A stretch of 64,000 nucleotides of DNA from Pacificimonas pallii (lineage in GTDB: Bacteria > Pseudomonadota > Alphaproteobacteria > Sphingomonadales > Sphingomonadaceae), in NCBI RefSeq assembly GCF_019204005.1, contig NZ_JAGSPA010000003.1:636169-700168 (forward strand), given 5' to 3'. Below are positions 17,574 through 25,727 of the stretch, in pieces. The notes under the pieces were generated by a model. The model saw only the letters and a program-made list of their open reading frames with translations. It was not told where the DNA came from and made no database searches. Every line of letters starts with the position of its first letter. Positions within the stretch are counted from its first letter, which is position 1. Position numbers and translations under genes: made by a program.

Positions 17574-19109
17574 GTGGCGGTGCGCGACGATTCACAGCTG
17601 AAATGGTCGCGCGGCTGGTCACTGACCACGCGTATCATGGCCGTGAACCTGTTTGCCGTGCTGATGCTGGCAGGCGGCGTGCTGTATCTGGACGGATTTC
17701 GCGAGCGCCTGCTGGAGCAGCGGGAGACGGAGGTCCGCGTTTCCGCGGCGCTGCTGGCGGCCTCGGTAAGCGACGCCGACGGCGATGCGCTGGCGAGGCA
17801 GCTGGCCGCCGCGGCGCGAATCGCAAGTTTCAGGGTCAGGGTCTACGGCCCGGACGGTCGGCTGCAGGTGGACAATTGGGATCTGGCGGGGCCCACCTAC
17901 ACGCTGATCGATCCCGAAACGCAGCCGCTGCGCAAGGACGTCGCCAGGCTGCTGGACCGGAGCATCGAGGCGCTGGCCGGGGCGCGCAGGCTTGACGACA
18001 TGAACCTGGACGCGCCGGATGTCGCGTCCTCCCATGCGGTGATCGCGATGGCCCGGGCCGAGGGCCGGCCGGCGGCAACGCTGTTATACGCGCCGGATCG
18101 TACGCCGGTTGCCTTCGCGGCGGCGGCGCTACCCGAAGGACGCACGCTGATGCTGTCAGCGAATGCGCGCGACATCACGCGCATCGTGCGGTCGGAACGT
18201 GCGGCGATGTTCCTGATCTTTCTGGGCGTGGTGGCCCTGTCGATGCTGCTGTCGAGTTTTCTGGCCCGGACCATCGTACGGCCGCTGCGACGGCTGGCGA
18301 TTGCCGCGCAGCGCGTGCGGCTGGGACGGTCGCGCGAAGTCACGGTCCCCCGCTTTCAGCTGCGCCGCGACGAGATCGGCGAACTTTCCCGCAGCCTTAG
18401 CGATATGACCGGTGCGCTGAGGTCGCGGATCGATGCGACCGAGGCCTTTGCGGCGGACGTGGCGCATGAACTGAAAAATCCGCTCGCGTCGCTGAGAAGC
18501 GCGATCGAAGGGCTGGAACGGGTGGAGGACCCGGACCTGCGGGCGCAGCTGCTGAAGATCGTGAAGGCCGATATCGACCGCCTGGACAGGCTGATCAGCG
18601 ACATTTCGGACGCGTCCCGGCTGGACGCGGAACTGAGCCGCGCGCGGTTCGAACGGGTCGATCTGGGCGCGATGCTGGAGGCGGTGGTGACGCTGTATGA
18701 AGAGCGCGGCCTGCCCCGGAATATCGAACTGGCGCTTGCCCGGCCGGGACAGGGGACCACCTGTATCCTTGCCGATGAGCGACGCCTGGCCCAGGTCGTT
18801 CGCAACCTGATCGACAATGCGATCAGCTTCTCTCCCGATGGCGGCATCGTGCAGGTCGGCGCGGCGCGCGGCGGCGGCGATGTGATATTCTATGTGGAGG
18901 ATGCCGGCCCCGGCATCCCGCCCGGCACGGAAGAGAAGATCTTCAAACGCTTTTATTCCGAGCGGCCGCAGAGCGAGGATTTCGGGCGGCACAGCGGCCT
19001 CGGCCTCGCCATATCCCGCGCCATCGTCGAGGCGCATGACGGCACCATCGCAGCCCACACCCGCGCCGAGGGCGGCGCGCGGTTCGTGGCGACGTTGCCC
19101 GCCGCATGA
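17574..19109 (+). CDS. chvG: ChvG-type sensor histidine kinase
   Basis: The 511-residue inner-membrane kinase starts at a GTG 3 bp after chvI. It has a first membrane segment (about residues 21-40), a periplasmic sensor domain (about 45-205), a second membrane segment (MFLIFLGVVALSMLLSSFL), a HAMP linker, the HisKA phosphoacceptor in FAADVAHELKNPLASLRSA, and an ATPase domain with NLIDNAISFS, EDAGPGIP and SGLGLAISRAIV. It is expected to phosphorylate ChvI; in related bacteria its activity is held back by the periplasmic protein ExoR, for which no gene is seen here. It overlaps hprK by four bases (ATGA). Confidence 0.95.
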   Translation: MAVRDDSQLKWSRGWSLTTRIMAVNLFAVLMLAGGVLYLDGFRERLLEQRETEVRVSAALLAASVSDADGDALARQLAAAARIASFRVRVYGPDGRLQVDNWDLAGPTYTLIDPETQPLRKDVARLLDRSIEALAGARRLDDMNLDAPDVASSHAVIAMARAEGRPAATLLYAPDRTPVAFAAAALPEGRTLMLSANARDITRIVRSERAAMFLIFLGVVALSMLLSSFLARTIVRPLRRLAIAAQRVRLGRSREVTVPRFQLRRDEIGELSRSLSDMTGALRSRIDATEAFAADVAHELKNPLASLRSAIEGLERVEDPDLRAQLLKIVKADIDRLDRLISDISDASRLDAELSRARFERVDLGAMLEAVVTLYEERGLPRNIELALARPGQGTTCILADERRLAQVVRNLIDNAISFSPDGGIVQVGAARGGGDVIFYVEDAGPGIPPGTEEKIFKRFYSERPQSEDFGRHSGLGLAISRAIVEAHDGTIAAHTRAEGGARFVATLPAA

Positions 19110-19531
19110 CCAGCGAACGCATCCACGCGACGATGGTCCGGCTGGGGCATGCGGGCGTCCTTCTGACAGGAGACAGCGGCGCGGGGAAATCCGACCTCGC
19201 CATCCGGCTGATCGACCGGGGGGGGATGCTGGTCGCCGACGACCAGGTCATATTGGCGGCGGTGGGCGGCGTGCTTTACGGTGATGCGGTTCCCGGCTTT
19301 GCCGGCAGGATCGAAGCGCGCGGCCTGGGAATCCTGGACGTCCCCGCGGCAGGGCGCACCCGCGTCACGCATCATTTCGCGCTGTCGAACGATCCCGCCC
19401 GCATGCCGGTTGAGGAGGAACGCCATTTTTGCGGCGTGGCGCTGCCGTCGCGTCAGATCGACGCCAGAGCGGCATCTGCGCCCATATTGGTCGGTATGGG
19501 TATCGGCATGCCGCCGAATGCTGTACTTTAA
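19106..19531 (+). CDS. hprK: HPr kinase/phosphorylase, short alphaproteobacterial form
   Basis: This 141-residue protein contains only the C-terminal kinase core of HprK, the usual form in alphaproteobacteria, lacking the N-terminal domain found in Firmicutes. The Walker A motif is TGDSGAGKSDLAIRL (residues about 21-35), followed by LVADDQV and the HprK signature GRIEARGLGILDV. It phosphorylates HPr on a serine, linking carbon status to PTS regulators. It sits between chvG (4-bp overlap) and rapZ (6-bp gap), with EIIA and HPr genes downstream, so kinase and substrate are in the same operon. Confidence 0.95.
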   Translation: MTSERIHATMVRLGHAGVLLTGDSGAGKSDLAIRLIDRGGMLVADDQVILAAVGGVLYGDAVPGFAGRIEARGLGILDVPAAGRTRVTHHFALSNDPARMPVEEERHFCGVALPSRQIDARAASAPILVGMGIGMPPNAVL

Positions 19532-19537
19532 CGCCAC

Positions 19538-20503
19538 ATGGCCGACTCGCCCGCCTCTTCCCCGACAGAGACCGGCAGCGCATCGGGGGCCAAACGGCGC
19601 CCGCCGCTGCTGATCGTCACCGGCATGTCGGGTGCCGGGAAATCGACGGCGCTGCGCGCGCTCGAGGACCGCGGATATGAAGTGGTCGACAATCTGCCGC
19701 TGTCACTGCTGAACCGCCTGTTGAAGCTGGATACGGGCGAGGAATTGCAGGATCGCCCGGTCGCGGTGGGCATCGATGCCCGCACGCGCGCATTTGCGCC
19801 CAATAAGGTCGTCACCCGCATCAAGGAACTGCGCGAAGCGGGAAATGATGCGCGCGTGCTGTTCCTGGACTGCGCCGGCGGTGAGCTGGTACGGCGCTTT
19901 TCAGAGACCCGCCGCCGTCATCCCCTGGCGCAGGACCGGCCCGCCACGGACGGCATCGCACGCGAGCGCGAATCGCTCGCCCCGCTGCGGCGCTGGGCGG
20001 ACATCGTCATCGATACCACCGAATATAGCGTTCACGACCTCAGGCGCTCGATCCGGCAGAAGTTCGGCGGTGCCCCCAATGCGGGCCTGACACTGACGCT
20101 GATGTCGTTCGGCTTTGCGAGGGGCGTGCCGAGAGACGCGGACATGATGTTCGACATGCGGTTCCTGGCCAATCCGCACTGGGTGGAGACTTTGCGGCCC
20201 CTGACCGGACTGGATCCCGAAATCGGCGAATATGTCGCCAAAGACCCGTCTTTCGATGACGCCTATGAGCGGATCTCGGGTCTCGTTCAGTCGCTGATCC
20301 CGGCCTATTCGCGTGAAGGAAAGGCCTATCTTACCATCGCGATTGGCTGTACAGGCGGTCGCCATCGATCCGTTTTCGTGACGGAGCGCCTTGCGGCGGA
20401 CCTGCGTGCATCCGGCATTCAGCCCAACGTGGTCCACCGCGATGTGTTCGGACATAGTGAAGGTGCCGAGGCGGAAGCTGGCGGCGCGGGGGTAACAGCG
20501 TAG
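19538..20503 (+). CDS. rapZ: RapZ family RNase adapter / P-loop ATPase
   Basis: The 321-residue protein is RapZ (YvcJ/YhbJ family). It has a Walker A motif GMSGAGKSTALRALEDRGY at residues 28-46, VVDNLPLSLL, a Walker B-like VLFLDC, and the conserved C-terminal domain with FGFARGVPRDADMMFDMRFL and IAIGCTGGRHRSVF. In E. coli RapZ guides RNase E to the small RNA GlmZ; the partner in alphaproteobacteria is not known. Its place between hprK and the PTS genes is conserved in this class and suggests a link to PTS signalling. Confidence 0.96.
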   Translation: MADSPASSPTETGSASGAKRRPPLLIVTGMSGAGKSTALRALEDRGYEVVDNLPLSLLNRLLKLDTGEELQDRPVAVGIDARTRAFAPNKVVTRIKELREAGNDARVLFLDCAGGELVRRFSETRRRHPLAQDRPATDGIARERESLAPLRRWADIVIDTTEYSVHDLRRSIRQKFGGAPNAGLTLTLMSFGFARGVPRDADMMFDMRFLANPHWVETLRPLTGLDPEIGEYVAKDPSFDDAYERISGLVQSLIPAYSREGKAYLTIAIGCTGGRHRSVFVTERLAADLRASGIQPNVVHRDVFGHSEGAEAEAGGAGVTA

Positions 20504-20508
20504 ATCTC

Positions 20509-20922
20509 ATGCTTGGTATGGTTTTGGTTACACATGGCGGGCTCGCGCGCGAGTTCATTTCGGCCATGGAGCACGTCGTGGGAAAGCAGCAGCAGATCGC
20601 CGCGATCTGCATCGAAGCGCATGACGACATGGAAACACGGCGGCGGGATATCGCCGACGCGATCGTGGAGACGGACTCCGGTTCCGGTGTCATCGTCCTG
20701 ACCGATATGTTCGGCGGCACACCGTCGAACCTGGCCATCTCGCTGATGGGCGCGGGCAAATCGAACGCGGTCGAAGTCATCGCGGGCATCAACCTGCCGA
20801 TGCTGATCCGGCTGGCCAGCGTGCGCGGCGAAATGAGCGCGCATGACGCCATCGAAGCCGCGCAGGAAGCGGGGCGCAAATATATTTCCGTGGCGTCGAA
20901 GATACTTGGCGAAGTCGCCTGA
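20509..20922 (+). CDS. PTS EIIA component, mannose family
   Basis: The 137-residue cytoplasmic protein is an EIIA of the mannose family. The phosphoacceptor histidine is in VLVTHGGLAREF (about residue 8), with DMFGGTPSNLA and EVIAGINLPMLIRLA as family marks. No EIIB, EIIC or EIID sugar transport genes accompany it, so it is probably regulatory and accepts phosphate from HPr, whose gene is next. This EIIA/HPr pair downstream of hprK and rapZ is the standard alphaproteobacterial arrangement. Confidence 0.93.
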   Translation: MLGMVLVTHGGLAREFISAMEHVVGKQQQIAAICIEAHDDMETRRRDIADAIVETDSGSGVIVLTDMFGGTPSNLAISLMGAGKSNAVEVIAGINLPMLIRLASVRGEMSAHDAIEAAQEAGRKYISVASKILGEVA

Positions 20923-20957
20923 CCGGCCGCGAGGATAGTGGCGGCATCTGCAGGCCC

Positions 20958-21209
20958 GTGACGATCCGCAACCGCCGCGGGCTGCACGCCCGTGCCAGTG
21001 CGAAATTCGTTACGCTGGCAACGGATTTCGAAGCGGACATCATCGTCGACAAGGATGGCACGACCGCGCCGGGTCGCAGCATCATGAGCCTGATGATGCT
21101 GGCCGCCGGCCCGGGCGACACGGTGATCGTGCGCGGTCACGGCAGCGATGCGGAGGCCGCCGTCGATGCGCTGGTCGATTTGATCGAAGCCAAGTTCGGC
21201 GAAGAATAG
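20958..21209 (+). CDS. HPr phosphocarrier protein
   Basis: The 83-residue protein is HPr, the phosphate carrier between enzyme I and EIIA. The active-site histidine is in NRRGLHARASAKFV and the regulatory serine region, target of HprK, is in PGRSIMSLMMLAA. The only canonical start in frame is a GTG at 20958, which leaves four residues before the family block where most HPr proteins have six to eight. The frame is open upstream, back into the EIIA gene, but has no ATG, GTG or TTG, so the N-terminus is either genuinely short or begins at a rare codon. Confidence 0.92.
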   Translation: MTIRNRRGLHARASAKFVTLATDFEADIIVDKDGTTAPGRSIMSLMMLAAGPGDTVIVRGHGSDAEAAVDALVDLIEAKFGEE

Positions 21210-21225
21210 GCGGCCGCCGCGCGCC

Positions 21226-22029
21226 ATGCCCCGCCAGATTACCAGCTTTTCCAACGTGACGGTCAAGCGCGTCCGCGCGCTGGCGCAGAAAAAACATCGG
21301 GCCGCAGAGGGCCTGTTCATGGCCGAGGGACTGCGCATCTGCGCCGAGGCGCTGGACGCAGGCCATGCGCCGCGCATCCTGATCTTTGCCGAAGGCGACC
21401 GGCATGAGCTGACGGCGCGGCTGATCGCGGCGACGGAAGACGCGGGCGGGGAGGCTCTGGAAGTCCACCGCGACATCCTTGCGAAAATTACCGGCAAGGA
21501 TAATCCGCAGGGCGTTGTCGGTGTCTTCGCGCTGCTGGATACCGCGCTGGCACGGCTCGACCGCGGCGCGGCGGACATCTGGATCGTCTGTCAGGCGCTG
21601 AAGGATCCCGGCAATCTGGGCACGATCTTGCGTACGGCGGATGCCGTGGGCGCGGGCGGCGTGATCCTGCTGGACCATAGCTGCGACCCGTTCAGCGTGG
21701 AGGCGGTGCGCGCGTCGATGGGCGCCTTGTTCACCGTGCCGGTCGCGCAGGCGCAGGGCGCGGCATTTTTCGAGTGGCTGCGCGCGGGCCCCGCCATGCT
21801 GGTCGGCACGAGCCTGAAGGCGAGCGCCGACTACCAGGCGATGTCATATGATGCGCCGACCTTCATCTTCATGGGCAATGAGCAGTCCGGCCTGCCGGAT
21901 GATTATGAGGCCGCATGCGACGCGCTGGTGAAGATGCCGATGCTGGGCAAGGCGGATTCGCTGAACGTGGCGGTCAGCTGCGCGGTCATGGCCTATGAAG
22001 TGCTGAACCAGCAGCGGCGGCGCGGGTGA
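21226..22029 (+). CDS. TrmH/SpoU family RNA methyltransferase
   Basis: The 267-residue protein is a SPOUT-class RNA 2'-O-ribose methyltransferase. It has an N-terminal substrate-binding region (residues 1-100, with KKHRAAEGLFMAEGLRI) and a C-terminal knotted catalytic domain with motif 1 QALKDPGNLGTILRTADAVGAGGV, motif 2 FIFMGNEQSGLP and motif 3 ADSLNVAVSCAVMAYEV. Target nucleotide (rRNA or tRNA) cannot be told from sequence alone. It follows the HPr gene by 16 bp and overlaps the next small gene. Confidence 0.93.
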   Translation: MPRQITSFSNVTVKRVRALAQKKHRAAEGLFMAEGLRICAEALDAGHAPRILIFAEGDRHELTARLIAATEDAGGEALEVHRDILAKITGKDNPQGVVGVFALLDTALARLDRGAADIWIVCQALKDPGNLGTILRTADAVGAGGVILLDHSCDPFSVEAVRASMGALFTVPVAQAQGAAFFEWLRAGPAMLVGTSLKASADYQAMSYDAPTFIFMGNEQSGLPDDYEAACDALVKMPMLGKADSLNVAVSCAVMAYEVLNQQRRRG

Positions 22030-22247
22030 GCGATACCGAAGAGGACGCCGGTGAGAATGTCCTTCAGGTGACGGGGCGGCTGGTGCGCGAGGAGGGGCAG
22101 TTCATGCTGGCCTGTCATGACGGCCGGAAACTGCGGCTGGTGCTGCGCCGGACGCCGGTCGACCTCGTTGAAAAAGCGGTGACGGTCACCGGTGTGATGA
22201 CCGGCGATGTGCTGGATGCCGATGGGGCGGCGCCGCTGGTTGGCTGA
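22026..22247 (+). CDS. Small conserved protein, DUF5818-like
   Basis: The 73-residue protein starts at a GTG that overlaps the methyltransferase stop (GTGA). Its core, LQVTGRLVREEGQFMLACHDGRKLRLVLRRTPVDLVEKAVTVTGVMTGD, looks like a small beta-rich single-domain protein of a type seen in sphingomonads and, from memory, assigned DUF5818. No catalytic motif is visible. The four-base overlap suggests it is translated together with the RNA methyltransferase. Confidence 0.65.
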   Translation: MSDTEEDAGENVLQVTGRLVREEGQFMLACHDGRKLRLVLRRTPVDLVEKAVTVTGVMTGDVLDADGAAPLVG

Positions 22248-22283
22248 GACGGGGTGCTGACGCCTTGTACAGGAAATGGTTCA

Positions 22284-22311
22284 CGTCACCCCGGCTGTCA
22301 CCGGGGTGACG
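22284..22311. repeat. Perfect 11-bp hairpin (CGTCACCCCGG family)
   Basis: CGTCACCCCGG and CCGGGGTGACG form a perfect 11-bp stem around the loop CTGTCA. It lies between two converging genes, so it could work as a terminator in both directions, but there is no T-run. The arm resembles family A repeats (GTCATTCCGGCGG..GGCC) found at 23851 and 50368. Confidence 0.65.
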
Positions 22312-22322
22312 CTATTCGGATT

Positions 22323-22350
22323 GTGCGTCCTTCGACCGCGCTCAGCATGA
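22323..22350. repeat. Family B palindromic repeat, single arm
   Basis: From GTGCGTCCTTCGACCGCGCT at 22323 through CAGCATGA, the sequence matches the right arm of the composite repeat at 50471-50502 except for two bases. It follows the hairpin at 22284 by 11 bp, so a family A-like and a family B unit are again side by side. Confidence 0.75.
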
Positions 22351-22375
22351 CTGGCTCTGGTGAAATACTTTATGT

Positions 22376-23812
22376 CTAATCCGCCTTGGCTTCGCCCGCA
22401 TCCAGCTTGGTCAGCGGGCGCGTTTCCACGGTGGCGGACGGCAGGGCCTCGACAGTCTTCCTGGGCGCGTCGATGGCTTTTTCGCGCAGGCGGTGCGCGG
22501 ATGTCATGACCTGCGATTCCAGGCTGCCGACCAGCTTGTTATAGGCGCCCGAAGCGAGGTCAAGGTTCCGGCCCACACGGCTGACATGTTCACCCATGGT
22601 GGCGAGCCGGTCATAAAGTTCCTTGCCCAGCGCGGCGATTTCGCGGGCATCCGCGGCGGCGTTTTCCTGCTGCCAGACCATGGCGACGGTTTTGGCGATG
22701 GCGATCAGGTTGGTCGGACTGGCGAGCAGCACTTTTCGCTCAAATGCGGTTTCGAACAGATCCTGATCGGTTTCGAGCGCAGCGGCGAGGAAGTTTTCGC
22801 CCGGCACGAACATGATGACGAAATCCAGCGTCTCGTCGAACTGCTGCGTATAGCTTTTGCGCCCCAGCGTATCGACATGCGCTTTCATGGCCTTGGCGTG
22901 GGCGAGGAGGTGAATCTGCCGCTCCTCATCGGTCTCCGCCGAGGCCGCATCCTGATAGGCATTGAGCGAGACTTTCGCGTCAATGACCAGCACGCGGTTG
23001 TTCGGCAGGTTGATGACCGCGTCGGGGCGGATATTGGGGCCGTCATCGGTGCCGACATGCACCTCCTCGGCGAAGTCGCAATGCTTCGACAGGCCCGCCA
23101 TTTCGAGGACGCGGCGCAGCTGGTGCTCGCCCCAGCGGCCGCGCGCCTTGGGCGCATTGCGCAGCGCGCCGACGATGCGTTGCGCCTCCTGACTGACGCG
23201 CTCCTGCCCCAATTTGACATCGGCAATGGCGTTGGTGATCGCGCCGTAGGCACCGGCGCGCTTCTCCTCGATTTCCTTCAGCTGCGTCTCGTATTTGGTC
23301 AGCGTCTCGCGCATCGGCGAAATCAGCTTGTCAAGCGCCTCGCGGTTCTTGCCGCTGTCATTGGCGACGGTTTCCCGGTGCAGCTTCAGCGTTTCATCGG
23401 CACGCTTCAGAAAAGCCTCGGTGGTCTTGCCGAGTGCGGCATCCGCCAGGACCTGGAAGCGCTTGTCGAGATCGGCCTCACGCTCGCGAAACGCCTCTTC
23501 ACGCTGATCATGTGCGGCCTTCAGGCGTTCAAAGGCGACCTCCACCCCGCGCAGGCGTTCGATTTCGGGGGCCTGCTCCTCCAGCCGCGATTTCAGACCG
23601 GCGGCGTTCTGCTCCGCAAGCGCCCTGTCCGACCGCGCAAGATGCATTTCACCGTCCAGCTGTTCCCGCGCCGCGCGGGCTTCGTCGCGTTCTTCCGTCG
23701 CGGTCGCAAGCTGCGCCCTGAGCGCCGTCGCCGCCCGCGCCCAGATCAGCCAGCCGAGCGTCAGCCCGAGAACGAGCGCGACCAGAGCGGCTATGATGAA
23801 TTCTGTGGGCAT
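22376..23812 (-). CDS. rmuC: DNA recombination protein RmuC
   Basis: RmuC limits DNA inversions at short inverted repeats and belongs to a nuclease-like fold. The 478-residue protein has an N-terminal membrane anchor (EFIIAALVALVLGLTLGWLIWA), a long coiled coil at about residues 25-180, and the RmuC domain at about 185-420 with RGRWGEHQLRRVLEMAGL, VINLPNNRVLVIDAKVSLNAY and VIMFVPGENFLAAAL. Length is usual. It is the last of a run of minus-strand genes, separated from the amidohydrolase gene upstream by a palindromic repeat. Confidence 0.95.
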   Translation of the reverse strand: MPTEFIIAALVALVLGLTLGWLIWARAATALRAQLATATEERDEARAAREQLDGEMHLARSDRALAEQNAAGLKSRLEEQAPEIERLRGVEVAFERLKAAHDQREEAFREREADLDKRFQVLADAALGKTTEAFLKRADETLKLHRETVANDSGKNREALDKLISPMRETLTKYETQLKEIEEKRAGAYGAITNAIADVKLGQERVSQEAQRIVGALRNAPKARGRWGEHQLRRVLEMAGLSKHCDFAEEVHVGTDDGPNIRPDAVINLPNNRVLVIDAKVSLNAYQDAASAETDEERQIHLLAHAKAMKAHVDTLGRKSYTQQFDETLDFVIMFVPGENFLAAALETDQDLFETAFERKVLLASPTNLIAIAKTVAMVWQQENAAADAREIAALGKELYDRLATMGEHVSRVGRNLDLASGAYNKLVGSLESQVMTSAHRLREKAIDAPRKTVEALPSATVETRPLTKLDAGEAKAD

Positions 23813-23850
23813 TGGATGGAGTTCAACCCTTTTCGAAATTCATGGAAACC

Positions 23851-23939
23851 GTCATTCCGGCGGAGGCCGGGGTCCGCCTCTCGAATGCGCTTTCCGGCTC
23901 ACGCATAGGAGATGGATTCCGGCCTTCGCCGGGATGACA
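23851..23939. repeat. Family A palindromic repeat
   Basis: The arms GTCATTCCGGCGGAGGCCGG (from 23851) and its near complement ending GGGATGAC (about 23914-23938) match in about 22 of 25 bases, separated by about 38 bases. The same arms recur inside the composite element at 50368-50455. It sits 38 bp upstream of rmuC and 46 bp past the amidohydrolase stop. Confidence 0.8.
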
Positions 23940-23985
23940 TAAGATGATACCGCGAGAACATACATAGAACAAGTGCAATGCGCGA

Positions 23986-25650
23986 TCAGATCCCATTCCC
24001 GTCCGTATCGCGTGCGAACACACGCTCGCCCGCCAGCCAGGTTTCCTCGACCGCGATCGACCAGATATCGCCCGCGTCGATCTGAAACGGATCGGCATCG
24101 AGGATGACGAAATCGGCCCATTTTCCGCCGGTCAGCGTGCCCACCCTCGTCTCTGCACCGGCGGCATAGGCCGCGCCGGTGGTGAACGCGCCGAATGCGG
24201 CCTGACGGCCAAGCGATTCTTCCGGGTACCAGCCTTCGGGGGGCTCGCCGTCACGGTCCTGCCGCGTGATGGCGGCGTGAAGGCCGTAGAGCGGTTCGGG
24301 GGGTTCGACTGGAAAGTCGCTGCCGGCGGCGAAACGCGCGCCCGATTGCATCAGCGTTTTCCACGCATAGCCGCCCCTGATCCGGTCCGGACCGACGCGG
24401 TTCTCCGCCATGGCCTTGTCACTGGTCGCGTGGGTTGGCTGCATGGACGCGATGATGCCGAGCTCGGCGAAGCGTGGCAGATCCTGGGCGGCGATGATCT
24501 GGGCATGTTCAATGCGATGACGACCGCCGGGCACATAGGCCAGGATGTCGGCGAACGCATCGAGGGCTTCCCTGTTCGCCGCATCGCCAATGGCGTGAAA
24601 AGCAATGGCGAAGCCGCGCGACGCGGCGGAGACGAACTGGTTGCGCAGCTCCGCACCGCTGACGAACAGCAGGCCGGTATTGCCGGGATCGTCGCTATAG
24701 GGTTCGATCATCGCCGCGCCGCGTGAGCCGAGCGCGCCGTCGCCGTAGAGCTTCACCCCGACCAGCGCGAGCCGGTCGCCATGCAGCCAGCCGCTGGGAC
24801 CGGACGGGGCCATGTCGGCCAGTGCGTCCATGCCGCCGGCATAAGCGGCGATGCGCGCGGTGAGCCGTCCCTCTTCGCCGAAGCGCCGCATGACCGCCCA
24901 TTCGGCGGGCGTGGTGCCCATATCGGCAACACCGGTCAGACCGGTGGCCGCCATTTTCCGCAGCGCGGTCGTCAGCGCCGCCTCAAGCTGTGCGGTCGTC
25001 GGTGCCGGCATGACCGCGTGGACCAGCGCCGACGCGGCATCAATGAGCGTGCCCGCCGGTTTCCCGTCAGCGCCGCGCTCAATCCGGCCGCCATCGGGAT
25101 CGACCGTTGCCGCGGTGATGCCCGCAGCGCGGATCGCGGCGCTGTTCACCCAGCTGGCATGGCCATCGACACGTTCCAGAATGACCGGGCGGTCGGAGAC
25201 AATTTCGTCGAGCTGCGCCGCCGTCGGAAAGCCGTCCATGCCATAGGTGACCTGGTTCCAGCCGCGTCCCCGAATCCACGCCAGGTCGGGATTGGCGGCG
25301 GCATAGCCCGCCACCGCCGCAAGCGCTTCTTCCAGCGTTTTCGTACCCGACAGATCGAGCGTCATGAGCCCCTGGCCCAGCCCCATCACATGACCGTGCG
25401 CGTCGATCAGGCCGGGCAGCATGGTGCGGCCGCCGACATCGACAATCTCTCCGTTTGGCGGACGCGCGGGCGACGACATGGTCTGTTCCACCCGGCCATC
25501 GTCGCCGACGACGAGCGTGTCAAAGGTGATAAGACGCCCGACCTCGTCCAGCGTGTAGCCATTCGCATTGGTGAAAATGGTGCGCGCATCGGCCTGACCG
25601 GCGAACAGCGACAGCGCCGTCAGCAGGATAAGGTGGAGCCTGATCGTCAT
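23986..25650 (-). CDS. Exported amidohydrolase, YtcJ-like
   Basis: The 554-residue protein is a metal-dependent amidohydrolase of the YtcJ type, acting on an unknown amide substrate. The signal peptide (MTIRLHLILLTALSLFAGQADA) points to export. Metal site marks are LIDAHGHVMG (HxH, about residue 75), AFHAIGDAANREALDAF, HRIEHAQII, and the catalytic aspartate in FAAGSDFPVEP. An open frame extends upstream to 25728, but the ATG at 25650 starts the signal peptide and follows AAAGGG. It is downstream of the ATP-grasp gene on the same strand. Confidence 0.9.
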   Translation of the reverse strand: MTIRLHLILLTALSLFAGQADARTIFTNANGYTLDEVGRLITFDTLVVGDDGRVEQTMSSPARPPNGEIVDVGGRTMLPGLIDAHGHVMGLGQGLMTLDLSGTKTLEEALAAVAGYAAANPDLAWIRGRGWNQVTYGMDGFPTAAQLDEIVSDRPVILERVDGHASWVNSAAIRAAGITAATVDPDGGRIERGADGKPAGTLIDAASALVHAVMPAPTTAQLEAALTTALRKMAATGLTGVADMGTTPAEWAVMRRFGEEGRLTARIAAYAGGMDALADMAPSGPSGWLHGDRLALVGVKLYGDGALGSRGAAMIEPYSDDPGNTGLLFVSGAELRNQFVSAASRGFAIAFHAIGDAANREALDAFADILAYVPGGRHRIEHAQIIAAQDLPRFAELGIIASMQPTHATSDKAMAENRVGPDRIRGGYAWKTLMQSGARFAAGSDFPVEPPEPLYGLHAAITRQDRDGEPPEGWYPEESLGRQAAFGAFTTGAAYAAGAETRVGTLTGGKWADFVILDADPFQIDAGDIWSIAVEETWLAGERVFARDTDGNGI

Positions 25651-25727
25651 GGGGAAACCCTTTGAAAACAGTGTCTGGTGCGCCCTGTGCCACAATGCCG
25701 GCGGTCGTACAAAGACAAGAGCGGCCA

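Noticed and set aside
22284..22311. Perfect hairpin as a rho-independent terminator
   Set aside because: There is no T-run on either strand and the arm resembles the family A repeats, so it was listed as a repeat.
23823..24121. Two overlapping frames of about 90 codons near 23.9 kb
   Set aside because: They translate the family A palindrome and the antisense or shifted end of the amidohydrolase gene.
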